The notes: generated by a model not told the origin, from the letters alone. Counted from the first letter of the stretch, positions 1-9,276 are shown. The stretch: 64,000 nt of DNA from JAFGLZ01 sp964622545 (GCA_964622545.1 CAZUQM010000008.1:154735-218734), one strand, 5' to 3'. A program made the numbers and translations.

Positions 1-3000
1 CCCGTCCAGGAAGAACCGAACGTGCCGGCCGTCATGGACGAGCTTCATCGCGTGACGCCCGCCGTCCTTGGCGTCCAGCAGCTTGGCGCCCGTCCCGCCC
101 GTGCCGTTCAGATTGTACGACCAGGTGCCCGCCTCGGTGTCGTGGCTGAACAACACCGACTGCTTCGGACCGGCGTACAGCCACAGGCTCGAACGAGCCC
201 CCGAGCCCTTCGCGTCCGTCGCGATCCGCTCGGCCTCGACGGTCAGCCGGCCGCCGCCCGAGACGTCGAACGCCCCACGCGACAGGAGCGTCTTGCCGGC
301 CCAGTAGTTCACGCCCGTCGAGCCGTTGAACGTCAGACGGCCGTCCTTGACGCGGGCCGCGATGTCCGTTGCCGCCGTGCTCTCCAGGCCCAGATCCAGG
401 ACCTCCCACCGCCGGACGTCCAGGCCGGGCTCGTCGAAGTTGTCCACCAGCTCGCTCAAGACCGCCGGCACGGGCGGCAGCGCGTAATCCCGCCGCTTCG
501 GTCGGCCCACGCCCTGGGCGACGATCTGGAACTCGCCCGCGCCGCTTCGCAGCACCGCCCAGTCGCCCTCCATGCCGACGAACGTGATGCCGCCGGCGCT
601 ACCGGCGCGCCTGCCGTCCTCCACCAGCGGCCGCCCGGATTCGGTGATCTCGTACCGCCTCGCGCCGAACGTCGGTACGTGGATCGCCGCCGACGTGTTG
701 TAGGGGATCAGGACGTTCATCGTCAGATCGTCCCCCTCCAGCTTCCAGCTCGATCCGACCCATCCGTGGACCGTCTCGACCGTGGCCGTGGCGTGCGTGA
801 GCCCCGCGACCGGACGCGGCTGGATCCGGATAGCCTTGAAGCCCGGCTTGGCCGGGTTGATGCCCGCCAGCGATTCGAAGAACCACTCACCCACCGAGCC
901 CAGACAGAAGTGGTTCCGCGAGTTCATGCCCGGACCGGCCGTGTCGCTGTTCCACAGCTCCCAGATCGTCGTCGCGCCCTTCTTGACCATGTAGCCCCAG
1001 GACGGGTACGTCGTCTGCGCCGCCAGTCTCCACGCCAGGTCGTGATGCCCGCCGTCGGTCAACACCGGGTTGATATACCCCGTGCCGAGAAAGCCCGTCG
1101 ACAGATGGACGCGCCGCTTGAGGATGTCTTTGACGACGTTCTCGAGCACGGCGTCGACGCGGTGCTCCGGCACAATGCCGAAGAACAGCGGCAGTAGGTT
1201 CGCCGTCTGCGTCGCGCCGGGATACTGGTTCGTCCGCTTGTCGAGGTACCTCGCGTTGAACGCGTGGCGAATCTTGCCGGCCAGGTCGCCGTACTTGGCG
1301 GCCTCGGCCGGGCGACCGATCGCGCGGGCCATCTCGGACATCAGCACGCAATCGTAGTAGTAGTAGGCGGCCGAGATCGGCTTCTTCGGCGAGGCCACCA
1401 CCGCGATCCAGTCGCCGTAGCCGTCCCGCTCATACAGCGAGCCCTTGCTGTGGCGGGTCATGTAGTCGACCCAGCGGACCATGCAGTCCCAGTTCTCCTC
1501 GATGATCCGCGTGTCGCCGTAGTGGCGATAGACCTGGTACGGCACGATCACGCATGCGTCGCCCCAGGCGGGCTTGGCCGGGGCGGTCCAGTGCGTCGGG
1601 TTGACGTCGCGGACCGCGCCGTCGTCGCCCTGGCAGTCGCGGATGTCACGCATCCACTTGGTGTAGTGGCGGCCCATCTGGAGGTTGTAGCACGACGTGT
1701 TGGCGAACACTTGGGCGTCGCCCATCCAACCGAGGCGTTCGTCGCGCTGCGGACAGTCGGTCGGAACCGAGTAGAGGTTGCCGCGAAGGCCCATCGTGAG
1801 ATTGTGTTGGACCTTGTTGAGCAGCTCCTCGGAGCACCGGAAACCGCCGATGTCCCGCTCGCACGACGAGACCATCTTGGCCACCAGCGCGTCCGGACCG
1901 GGCTTGCCGGGAAAGCCCGTGATCTCCACGTATCGGAAGCCGTGGTAGGTGAAACGCGGCTCCCACACCTCCACCCCCTGCCCCTTGCAGATGTAGGTGT
2001 CGGTCGCCTTGGCGCTGCGAAGGTTGGCGGTATAGAACGTGCCGTCCTTGAGCACCTCGGCGTGCCGCATGACGATCTTCGTGCCGGCCTCGGCCTTTAC
2101 CCGAAGGCGCACCCACCCCACGAGGTTCTGGCCGAAGTCGACGATGGTCACGCCAGGACTCGACTCGGTGACCCCGATCGGCTTGAACGTGCGGATGAAG
2201 CCCATCGTGTCCTTCGCCTGTGGCACGAGATTGTCGACGGACTGATCCACGAGCTCGGCGGCCTTCCAGTCCGCGTCGTCGAAGCCCGGCTTATCCCAGC
2301 CGGGACGCTCCAGCCGCGCGTCATACGTCTCGCCGTCGTAGATGCTGTCGAAGAAGATCGGGCTCAAACAGCCCCGCCACGACGGATCGGTCACGATCGT
2401 CTCGCGCGAGCCGTCGGCGTACACGACCTCGAGCTGGGCGATCAGGCGCAGTGAGTCTCGGCCCGGTTGTTGCCGCTCCTGGCCGATCCGACCGTGCCAC
2501 CAGCCGTTGCCCAAGATCGCGCCGATGGCGTTGTCGCCCTGCTTGAGGGCCTGCGTCACGTTATACGCCTGGTACTGAATCCGATGACCGAACTCCGTCC
2601 AGCCGGGCGTCAGCATCGCCCCGCACGGCCAGGGCGCGCCGGCCGGCGGATTGACGGCGTCAACCGACGTCGCGACGGCCTGCGCGTTGATGTCCTTGCC
2701 GTTGAGGTGCAGCCGATACGCGCCGAGCCCGCAGATGGTGACCCACGCCTTGCGGATCGGCTTCTTCAGCGAGAACGCCTTGCGGAGCATCACCGAACGG
2801 TGCGGCGGGATCTTGGCCGTCTTGGTCTTGCCGCCCCAGGGCTCGCAGCCGAACTTGCCGATGACCCGAACCTCGGGCCAAGGTGAGTGATCGAACGCCA
2901 CCTGGTTCCACGTGGGTTGGTGCCGGTCGGACACCTTCCAGCCTTGGTCCGTCAGGGCCCAGATCTGCTTGCCGGTGGCCAGGGTCACGCGCATCGACAG

Positions 3001-3798
3001 GCGAAAGCCCGCCTCAGAGCCCTCGTTGTAGGCTTTGACCGCCAGGACGTTCTTGCCCTCCTTCAGATGCTCGCCGACCTTGAACGTGTAATGCTCCTGC
3101 CAGTTGGTGCCGCCGCCGATCTTCTTGCCGTTGACGAACAGCTCGAACGAGTTGTCGGCGGTGCAGCGGATCTGCGCTTCGGCCACCTTCTGACCGGCCG
3201 GCACCTCAACGACCTTCCGCAGGTACACCGTCTGCTTGTCGGCCGTCTTCGCGTGCCAGATCCAGTTGCCGAACTTCCATCCCGGCGGCGGGCCGATGGG
3301 CTCGCGCTGGGGCGTGGGCACCGTGATCCACTTGGCCTGCCAGTCCGAGGCCTCCGTCGGGCCGACGTGGAACCGCTGCCACCCGCTCCAGTCCGACCGG
3401 CGATCGTCGGCGTCCCAGACCCGCACCCGCCAGACGTAATCGCGGCGAGCCTGCAAGGGCGCGCCCGCGTACGGCACGTGGGCCGACACGCTGCTGACGA
3501 CCTTGCCGCTGTCCCAGACGTCCGCGGTCTTGTCCGAGGCTCGGCTGGGGTCGCTCGCCACCTGCAGGCGATACGCCGCCTGAATCTCGCCGCGCTCCGG
3601 CCGGCGCTTGTACCAGGTGAACCGCGGGACCGGCTCGACTAGCACGCCTTGTCCGGCGCTGTACTCGCAGAACTGCGCGAGGCCCGTTGCCTGGGGCCCG
3701 CCCGGCTGACATCCCGTCGCGCCGATCAGGACGAGGCTCGTCAGTGACGCGGCCAGGGCCGCCGTTCTGATCCAAGGACAACCTGTGCGCTCGCTCAT
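1..3798 (-). CDS. GH78 alpha-L-rhamnosidase, exported, with C-terminal LamG-like domain (3' end outside window)
   Basis: The reading frame is open from an ATG at 3798 to base 1 with no stop, so 1266 residues are visible and the C-terminus is missing. It should hydrolyse terminal alpha-L-rhamnose from glycans outside the cytoplasm. A signal peptide ends in a lipobox-like A-T-G-C near residue 30. Next come a fibronectin-like and a galactose-binding-like beta-sandwich, then a concanavalin-like segment with FGQN. The catalytic alpha/alpha toroid carries the family hallmark DCPQRDERLGW (Asp681, Glu687, general-acid region) and WELWN with Glu947, the likely general base. After the usual C-terminal sandwich an extra LamG-like domain starts near residue 1085 and runs off the window; it is an add-on to the family's core. 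The gene follows the Kelch gene by 123 bp on the same strand. The family call is firm; the lipoprotein status is less so. Confidence 0.9.
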   Translation of the reverse strand, partial: MSERTGCPWIRTAALAASLTSLVLIGATGCQPGGPQATGLAQFCEYSAGQGVLVEPVPRFTWYKRRPERGEIQAAYRLQVASDPSRASDKTADVWDSGKVVSSVSAHVPYAGAPLQARRDYVWRVRVWDADDRRSDWSGWQRFHVGPTEASDWQAKWITVPTPQREPIGPPPGWKFGNWIWHAKTADKQTVYLRKVVEVPAGQKVAEAQIRCTADNSFELFVNGKKIGGGTNWQEHYTFKVGEHLKEGKNVLAVKAYNEGSEAGFRLSMRVTLATGKQIWALTDQGWKVSDRHQPTWNQVAFDHSPWPEVRVIGKFGCEPWGGKTKTAKIPPHRSVMLRKAFSLKKPIRKAWVTICGLGAYRLHLNGKDINAQAVATSVDAVNPPAGAPWPCGAMLTPGWTEFGHRIQYQAYNVTQALKQGDNAIGAILGNGWWHGRIGQERQQPGRDSLRLIAQLEVVYADGSRETIVTDPSWRGCLSPIFFDSIYDGETYDARLERPGWDKPGFDDADWKAAELVDQSVDNLVPQAKDTMGFIRTFKPIGVTESSPGVTIVDFGQNLVGWVRLRVKAEAGTKIVMRHAEVLKDGTFYTANLRSAKATDTYICKGQGVEVWEPRFTYHGFRYVEITGFPGKPGPDALVAKMVSSCERDIGGFRCSEELLNKVQHNLTMGLRGNLYSVPTDCPQRDERLGWMGDAQVFANTSCYNLQMGRHYTKWMRDIRDCQGDDGAVRDVNPTHWTAPAKPAWGDACVIVPYQVYRHYGDTRIIEENWDCMVRWVDYMTRHSKGSLYERDGYGDWIAVVASPKKPISAAYYYYDCVLMSEMARAIGRPAEAAKYGDLAGKIRHAFNARYLDKRTNQYPGATQTANLLPLFFGIVPEHRVDAVLENVVKDILKRRVHLSTGFLGTGYINPVLTDGGHHDLAWRLAAQTTYPSWGYMVKKGATTIWELWNSDTAGPGMNSRNHFCLGSVGEWFFESLAGINPAKPGFKAIRIQPRPVAGLTHATATVETVHGWVGSSWKLEGDDLTMNVLIPYNTSAAIHVPTFGARRYEITESGRPLVEDGRRAGSAGGITFVGMEGDWAVLRSGAGEFQIVAQGVGRPKRRDYALPPVPAVLSELVDNFDEPGLDVRRWEVLDLGLESTAATDIAARVKDGRLTFNGSTGVNYWAGKTLLSRGAFDVSGGGRLTVEAERIATDAKGSGARSSLWLYAGPKQSVLFSHDTEAGTWSYNLNGTGGTGAKLLDAKDGGRHAMKLVHDGRHVRFFLDG

Positions 3799-3921
3799 GA
3801 TGAATCCCTCAGAGGTCTGGGCTGCGGTGAACCCGTCCGTCGCCGTCGCGGCGCGGACCGAAGCAGGTATGACACGGCAAGATAACCGCGCTCCTGGGTG
3901 ATTGCCAGCCGCTGCAACGCT

Positions 3922-4992
3922 TCAGCGAGATGGGTCCGAGACGCGATCGAGACGCCAGACGTCGCTCTGCATGTTGTTGCCGGCGACCATCCACAGGGCG
4001 CCGTCGTAGACGAATACGCTCGCGGCGTGCCGCGGCTTCCAGGGCGTCTTCGGCACCTCGTGCCAGTGCACGCCGTCGGCGGAGTGCCAGACGTCGTTGC
4101 GGTTGCCGTGGTGCCAACCCTCCAGCACCCAGAGCCGGTCGTCGAACACGGCGACCTCGTGATACTCCCGCGGCTCCCACGGCGCGTGTTGGAGGTGGCA
4201 CGTCCAGGTCACCCCATCGGCCGAGCTCCAGACGTCGTTGTGCATCGTCCGCTTAGGGCGATTGGGCGTGTCGTAGGTGCCGCCACCGAGCAGCCAGACG
4301 CGACCCTGGAAGACCGCGCTGCCGCCGATCATGCCCCGCGCCGACCAGGACGGCTCCTTGGGCCTGACCTGCGTCCAGCGCACGCCGTCCGTCGTCCACC
4401 AGAGGTCGCGGTAGAAGCGCTCCTCCGCGGGAGCGAACTGCGGCAACGTCTGACCGCCCAGGATCCAGATGCGGCCGCCCAGAACGAAGGTATGATGCAA
4501 CACCCGCGGGCCCCAGGGCAAGGGGGTGTCCCGGTTCACGTGCGTCCATGCCTTGCCGTCGGACGAGCACCACACGTCGTTCTGATAGTGCTTCTGGAGC
4601 GGATCGCCGCCCACGATCCACATCGTGCCCTTGTAGACGACGTACCCGGCCGTGTGCCGGCCTTGCCAATCGCGGGCCGGGTCAAACGCGTCCGTGCCGA
4701 AGGTATTGGGCTTGACGAGCTCCCACGACCGGCCGTCCGTCGACCGCCACACGTCGTTGCTGCACGTGGCGGGGAAGTGGGCCTTGTCACGCGGGTTCCA
4801 TCCCCCGATGAGCCACATCGCGCCCTGGTAGACCAGCGCCCCCGCCCCGTCACGGGGTGCGAAGGGGGCCTGCATCGTCACACACCGCCAGGCGTAGCCC
4901 GGTGCGTCTGCGGCGGCGGCACCGCCGGCGCATCCGAAGACCAACGTCACGGAGAGGGCCAGCCGCCGCCAACACCGTCGTGACACGATCAT
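3922..4992 (-). CDS. Exported Kelch-type beta-propeller protein
   Basis: 356 residues. The ATG at 4992 overlaps the TGA of the upstream acetyltransferase gene (ATGA), which favours this start over one further upstream and implies translational coupling. The N-terminus is a signal peptide ending in an Ala-rich region. The rest is repeats of about 50-60 residues with the pattern W-x-x-GG, NDVW-S-S/T-D-G and W-T-x-V, i.e. Kelch/galactose-oxidase-like blades, about six of them. No enzymatic residues are apparent. As last gene of an MBOAT-AlgJ operon it may bind the glycan that is acetylated, or act as a periplasmic scaffold; that role is inferred from context only. Confidence 0.8.
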   Translation of the reverse strand: MIVSRRCWRRLALSVTLVFGCAGGAAAADAPGYAWRCVTMQAPFAPRDGAGALVYQGAMWLIGGWNPRDKAHFPATCSNDVWRSTDGRSWELVKPNTFGTDAFDPARDWQGRHTAGYVVYKGTMWIVGGDPLQKHYQNDVWCSSDGKAWTHVNRDTPLPWGPRVLHHTFVLGGRIWILGGQTLPQFAPAEERFYRDLWWTTDGVRWTQVRPKEPSWSARGMIGGSAVFQGRVWLLGGGTYDTPNRPKRTMHNDVWSSADGVTWTCHLQHAPWEPREYHEVAVFDDRLWVLEGWHHGNRNDVWHSADGVHWHEVPKTPWKPRHAASVFVYDGALWMVAGNNMQSDVWRLDRVSDPSR

Positions 4993-6164
4993 GGTTGCGT
5001 CTCCTGAGAGGAGGCCCGCGGCAGCGTCACCTCGCGCCACGCCTCCCAGCCGAACCGGATCTCGCGCTCCACGAACTCCCACACGACGACACGCTTGCCC
5101 GCGAGCCATTCCGGGTGGGAGGCCAACTGCTCGCGGACCATCGTGACCGCCCCGCCGTCGTTGATGATCGCCCCCATCGAGCGGCGGAGCTCCCTGGCCA
5201 GGTGAGCCACGAACCCGGCCGCCCCGGGCTCATCCATCTGGTAGATCCGAAGGAAGCTGTCGCCGAGGACCATCACCCGGGCGGTCGGGTCGTCGGCAAA
5301 GGGCTTGCCCGACTCGGCCCCCAGCACGCGGCGACACGTGATCCGCTGGGGCTCAAAGAGGGCCTCAACGCGCGGGTTGCGCATCATCTCGAGCACGTCG
5401 CCGCGCCGGTCGACCTCGACGGCCTCGGTTACGTACGCGGTGTCGCCCCGTTCGATCCAACCCAGCTCAAGCAGCCGCTCGGCCACAGCGCCGGCGGCGA
5501 GCTCCATCCCCTCCGGTGTCCAGTGCGTGTCGCGCTCCAGATACAGCCGACACGCATCGGGGGCCTCTTGTGCCGTGCGGGCGTCGGCGAACACCTCGTA
5601 CAGGTCGAACACCTCGACGCCGCGGTCGCTCAGCTCCGAGATCACGCGTCGGGTCGGAGCGCGAAGCCGCCGATCCGGCCCGTTGAACCGCGTCGAGAGC
5701 TTGTCCGGATAGACGCTCGGCTTGACCGGCACGGGCACGACGAGCAGCCGAATCCCCCGCTCGGCCAGCTGACGATGGAACGAGCTGACCGCCAGGACCA
5801 GTTGCTCGTAGCGCCGCACACCGGCGAGGTCGTCGCCGTCGTCCTCGATCAGGTACGCCACCCCCGGGCGATAGAACCACCAGTCGTCGCTGCCGAGCAC
5901 GGCCTTCTCGCCGGGATCGCGCAGCAGCCTGAAGCGCATCAGTTGCATCCAAGGTCGCGAGGCCTCGGCGAACCACGACTGCTCCTCAAGGTCGGTTTCG
6001 TACGCGCGGAGGTTCTCCTGGCTCGGCGGCTCGCGGACGAGGTCCAACGCCTGGATCGGCTCGTCGCGCCGCCACTCGATGATCGCCTGGGTCACCGGCA
6101 CGCCGTAGATGACCAGGCTGAAACCGAGGATGAGCAGTCCGCGATGTCCCGGCAAGCGTCGCAC
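4989..6164 (-). CDS. AlgJ/AlgX-like SGNH O-acetyltransferase, membrane anchored
   Basis: 391 residues. A GTG at 6164 is chosen because GGAGG lies five bases upstream, 11 bp after the MBOAT stop; longer open frames upstream are out-of-frame readings of the MBOAT gene. One N-terminal membrane segment is followed by an extracytoplasmic SGNH-hydrolase-like domain. Visible motifs are DTHW (Asp/His pair, near residue 211) and VLGDSF (Ser near 300), as in AlgJ, AlgX and related glycan acetyltransferases. In those systems an MBOAT protein passes acetyl groups across the membrane and the SGNH partner places them on the polysaccharide. The neighbouring MBOAT gene fits exactly. The acceptor glycan is unknown. 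Confidence 0.85.
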   Translation of the reverse strand: MRRLPGHRGLLILGFSLVIYGVPVTQAIIEWRRDEPIQALDLVREPPSQENLRAYETDLEEQSWFAEASRPWMQLMRFRLLRDPGEKAVLGSDDWWFYRPGVAYLIEDDGDDLAGVRRYEQLVLAVSSFHRQLAERGIRLLVVPVPVKPSVYPDKLSTRFNGPDRRLRAPTRRVISELSDRGVEVFDLYEVFADARTAQEAPDACRLYLERDTHWTPEGMELAAGAVAERLLELGWIERGDTAYVTEAVEVDRRGDVLEMMRNPRVEALFEPQRITCRRVLGAESGKPFADDPTARVMVLGDSFLRIYQMDEPGAAGFVAHLARELRRSMGAIINDGGAVTMVREQLASHPEWLAGKRVVVWEFVEREIRFGWEAWREVTLPRASSQETQP

Positions 6165-6175
6165 GCGCGCCTCCG

Positions 6176-7576
6176 TCAAAACTGGAAATACAGGAACGGG
6201 TTGAACGCCTGATGGAACATCGTCAACACCGACACGACAAACAGCACCAGCAGCACCACCGCCTTCGACCAGCTGAGCCGCCGGACCCAGTCGAACGCCT
6301 GCACCGGCCCGAAGGCGATGACGGCACAGGTGAAGAGCTCGATCAGCCGCACACGGCTGTACAGCTCCGCGTCGAGCAGCATCGAGCCGGCGCCGGCGGG
6401 CACCAGCCCGAACATCGCGCCGAGGTAATCCAGCGCGTCGGGCAGCGACTCGGCCCGAAAGAACACCCACGAGATCAGCACGAGCACGAACGTGAACCCG
6501 ATACGAACGGCCCGCGGGCACCCGTGATAGAAGCTCCGCTTGCCGTTCCATCGCTCCAGGGCGAGCATCACGCCGTGGAACCCGCCCCAGCAGAGGAACG
6601 TCCAGTTCGCACCATGCCAGAGCCCGCCCAGCAGCATCACGATCATCAGGTTCACATACGTCCGTCGCCGACCCTTCCGGTTGCCGCCGAGCGGGATGTA
6701 CAGGTAGTCGCGCAGGAACGTCGACAGCGAGATGTGCCACCGGCGCCAGAATTCGGTGATACTCTGCGACCGATACGGCGAGTCGAAGTTGCGCGGAAAC
6801 TCGAACCCGAGCATCCTCCCCAGACCGATCGCCATGTCGGAGTAGCCCGAGAAGTCGAAGTAGATCTGAAACGCGTAGGCCGCGATGCCGGCCCAGGCGT
6901 CGATCCAGAGCGGCGCCTCGGCGGCAAAGGCCGCGTCCGCCGCGTGCGCCACCGAGTTGGCCAGCAGCACCTTCTTGGCAAAGCCCAGGATGAACAGCGC
7001 CACGCCCGAGGCGAATCGGTCCACCGAGTGCGTCCGCTTGACGAGCTGCTCGGCCACCGTGTTGTAGCGGACGATCGGCCCGGCGATGAGCTGCGGAAAG
7101 AGCGAGACGAAGCACGCGAAGTCCCAGAACGATCGCACCGGCGGCGACACGCCGCGATACACGTCGATCGGATAGCTCATGCTCTGGAAGATGTAGAACG
7201 AGATGCCGACCGGCAGCGTGATCCAGAGGACGTTGAAGGACTCGCCGCCGAACAGGTCGATCAGCCGGTTCGCGTTGACCTGCAGAAACACGAAGTACTT
7301 GAAGAAGCCGAGCAGGCCCAGGCTCGCAACCGCCGAGACCGCCACCGCCGCCTTGGCCCGTGACGAACGTGCCTCCGACCGCGCGATCACCAGCCCGCAC
7401 AGGTAGTTCACGAACGTCGCCGCGAACATCAGGACCGTGAACGTGGGGTTCCACCACGCATAGAACGCGTAGCTGGCCACGAGCAGAAAGAGATTGCGCT
7501 TCAGCGGCAGGGCGTAGTAAATCAGCAGTGCCAGCGGCAGGAAGTAGAAGACGAAGATGTGCGAGCTGAAGACCAT
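6176..7576 (-). CDS. MBOAT-family O-acyltransferase (AlgI-like)
   Basis: 466 residues, with roughly ten or more membrane segments. It carries the MBOAT signature FWRRWHISLSTFLRDYLYIP and the invariant histidine in LWHGAN (His321). Length and motifs match AlgI/PatA/DltB-type proteins that move acyl groups, usually acetyl, through the membrane for modification of extracytoplasmic glycans. The ATG at 7576 lies six bases after the stop of the lipoprotein gene; the AlgJ-like partner follows after 11 bp. It is therefore the membrane half of a two-component O-acetylation machine. The PatA-like fit is by family and context; the substrate cannot be read from sequence. Confidence 0.93.
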   Translation of the reverse strand: MVFSSHIFVFYFLPLALLIYYALPLKRNLFLLVASYAFYAWWNPTFTVLMFAATFVNYLCGLVIARSEARSSRAKAAVAVSAVASLGLLGFFKYFVFLQVNANRLIDLFGGESFNVLWITLPVGISFYIFQSMSYPIDVYRGVSPPVRSFWDFACFVSLFPQLIAGPIVRYNTVAEQLVKRTHSVDRFASGVALFILGFAKKVLLANSVAHAADAAFAAEAPLWIDAWAGIAAYAFQIYFDFSGYSDMAIGLGRMLGFEFPRNFDSPYRSQSITEFWRRWHISLSTFLRDYLYIPLGGNRKGRRRTYVNLMIVMLLGGLWHGANWTFLCWGGFHGVMLALERWNGKRSFYHGCPRAVRIGFTFVLVLISWVFFRAESLPDALDYLGAMFGLVPAGAGSMLLDAELYSRVRLIELFTCAVIAFGPVQAFDWVRRLSWSKAVVLLVLFVVSVLTMFHQAFNPFLYFQF

Positions 7577-7582
7577 CCGCCG

Positions 7583-8110
7583 CTACCTGCCGACGCGGTT
7601 CGTCCAGATGGCCCAGTAGATGGGCCCGTCGATCTTGCCGGCGTACTTGTTGATGATCGGGCCCATATAGTGTTCGTCGAGGCCCTCCGCCAGGGCCATG
7701 CGATGCACGTCGCCGGCCTTGAACCGTTTCAGGTCGCCGCCGATGCCCTCGACCCGCGCGTCGGCGGCCTTGTCTCGCGCCTTCAGCGGGTTGTAGTGGC
7801 CGACGAAGATCGTCTTGCCCTTTACCTCGCCGCGATGCGTCTCCTGCACGTCGTACTTGAGCACGTAGACGTAGTCGTACAGGTCGTTCGGCGGGAACGT
7901 GCCGAGGATCTCCACCAGCTTGGCCGTCACCTCGGCCGAGCCGAGCGTGGTGACCTCCTCGCCCGCGCCGTCCGCGGCCTTGGACGGCTGCGAGCTCGCG
8001 GTGGCCTGCCCCTTGCTGCATGAGGCCGTCGGCAGCACCAGCGCGGCGACGAGGACGATCACGGCGACGGTCTTTGGCGCGGTGAGCATGCGGGTGTTTC
8101 GAGACGTCAT
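7583..8110 (-). CDS. Small lipoprotein of unknown function in the O-acetylation operon
   Basis: 175 residues from an ATG at 8110 that overlaps the TGA of the upstream PD40 gene (ATGA) and has GGGGAG upstream. The N-terminus is a hydrophobic signal followed by T-A-S-C (Cys31), a plausible lipobox. A low-complexity linker rich in Ser, Ala and Gln leads to a compact domain containing YDYVYVLKYDV, HYNPLKARDK and YWAIWTN. I do not recognise the family. Position between a propeller and the MBOAT protein suggests an accessory factor of glycan acetylation, possibly a partner of the acetyltransferase complex. That is inference only. Confidence 0.7.
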   Translation of the reverse strand: MTSRNTRMLTAPKTVAVIVLVAALVLPTASCSKGQATASSQPSKAADGAGEEVTTLGSAEVTAKLVEILGTFPPNDLYDYVYVLKYDVQETHRGEVKGKTIFVGHYNPLKARDKAADARVEGIGGDLKRFKAGDVHRMALAEGLDEHYMGPIINKYAGKIDGPIYWAIWTNRVGR

Positions 8111-9186
8111 GGTGCTCCCCCAATCTCGCGGTACGTCCAATCGGGTTCCCAGCCCACGCCGATCTCGACGAGTGGGCCGGCGTTTGTCTTCGGATGTTTC
8201 TTACTGAGGTCCTGGCTCTCGCCGGTAATGATGGGCGTGTCGGCGAGTCGTGCGACCCCGATCCGGCCGCCGGACTTCTCGGCCCCCGAGCCGTCCTGGT
8301 CGCCCCACGTAAAGAGCACGTACGTGCCGTCGGGCGAGAGCGCCCCGCCGTAGACGTGTCGGCCGTCCTGTCCGTACAGCAGGCCCGACCGCTTGCCGTC
8401 GAGGCTCGCCCACCAGAGCTGCGTCCACCCGTAGCCACGCTGGCCCTTCGGCCGGTTCGAGAAGAGGACGCGCCTGCTGTCGGGGAACCAGTCCGGCGTG
8501 CAGTTCCGGAACGAATGGATCGAGCTGACCTCGCCCGTGGTCGCGTCCATCTTGGCCACGGTCCAGTTCTCGCCCTTCAGGTTGGCCGTGCCGCAGAACC
8601 ACTTGCCGTCCGGCGACCAGAAGAGCTGCTGATAGAAGCCCTGCCGGGGCATCGTTCGCAGGGGCCTCTTCGTCGCCAGGTCATAGATCGTCACACCCTT
8701 GATGCTCAGGCACGCGAGCTTGGCGCCGCCCGGCGACCACGACGCCCAGGGATACGCCTTCGGCTCGCCGTAGGCCTCCGCGGCCGATCCGTCCGACCGC
8801 GCGATCATCAGCGAGCCCTGGAAGCCCCAACGGTCGTGGTCGATGACGGCCTTGCGGTCGAGCCGCCGCCAGAGCAGCCGCTTGCCGTCGGGGCTGAACC
8901 GTGGACCGGCCTCGTTGAAGGTCGGCGTGCCGGTGATGTTCCGCACATGCGTCCCGTCAGGACGCATGAGGAAGATGTCCCAATCGCCCTTCGGGCTCCG
9001 AGCGCCGTAGGCGATCCATCCTTTGCCGGCGATCTCGTTGCGCAGCGCTGCGGCCTCGGGCGATTCCTCGGCCGCGCGGATCACCGGGCAGGTGAGCAGT
9101 ATCGCGGACAAGGCGGAAACCGCGCTGATCAGCTCAGGGCGTTTGGCCCGCTTCGTCGAATCCACACTCGGTATCACATCCTCCAA
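8107..9186 (-). CDS. Exported TolB-like PD40 beta-propeller protein, TTG start
   Basis: 359 residues. A TTG at 9186 is preceded at six bases by AAGGAGG and gives a short N-terminus followed by a proper signal peptide (cleavage probably after CPVIRA). A start further upstream would translate an intergenic repeat. The mature part has repeated blades with F-S-P-D-G-K and I-Y/F-L-M motifs typical of TolB-C/WD40-like (PD40) propellers that read protein or glycan ligands in the periplasm. It heads the operon that continues with the lipoprotein, MBOAT, AlgJ-like and Kelch genes, so two different propellers flank the acetylation enzymes. No catalytic residues are apparent. Confidence 0.78.
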   Translation of the reverse strand: MEDVIPSVDSTKRAKRPELISAVSALSAILLTCPVIRAAEESPEAAALRNEIAGKGWIAYGARSPKGDWDIFLMRPDGTHVRNITGTPTFNEAGPRFSPDGKRLLWRRLDRKAVIDHDRWGFQGSLMIARSDGSAAEAYGEPKAYPWASWSPGGAKLACLSIKGVTIYDLATKRPLRTMPRQGFYQQLFWSPDGKWFCGTANLKGENWTVAKMDATTGEVSSIHSFRNCTPDWFPDSRRVLFSNRPKGQRGYGWTQLWWASLDGKRSGLLYGQDGRHVYGGALSPDGTYVLFTWGDQDGSGAEKSGGRIGVARLADTPIITGESQDLSKKHPKTNAGPLVEIGVGWEPDWTYREIGGAP

Positions 9187-9216
9187 CGGTGTCCTCCTTG
9201 CGACGGGCGTGCCTCG

Positions 9217-9245
9217 GAGACGCGACCGTGAGGGAGCGTTGCCGT
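9217..9245 (-). repeat. Dispersed intergenic repeat, copy 1
   Basis: Read on the minus strand this 29-bp element starts ACGGCAACGCTCCCT and ends GTCGCGTCTC. It matches 41647-41675 (plus strand) at 28 of 29 positions by eye, and is related to the tandem array at 11744-11833. It lies just upstream of the PD40 operon, within what would be its leader or promoter region. Confidence 0.75.
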
Positions 9246-9276
9246 TCGCGGCTCGGCGCAACACCGTCGCACTCCC

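Noticed and set aside
6165..8438. Very long N-terminal extension of the AlgJ-like reading frame
   Set aside because: It runs in another frame through the MBOAT and lipoprotein genes, has Arg/Gly/Ala-rich low-complexity translation and no start signal; the GTG at 6164 with GGAGG is far better.
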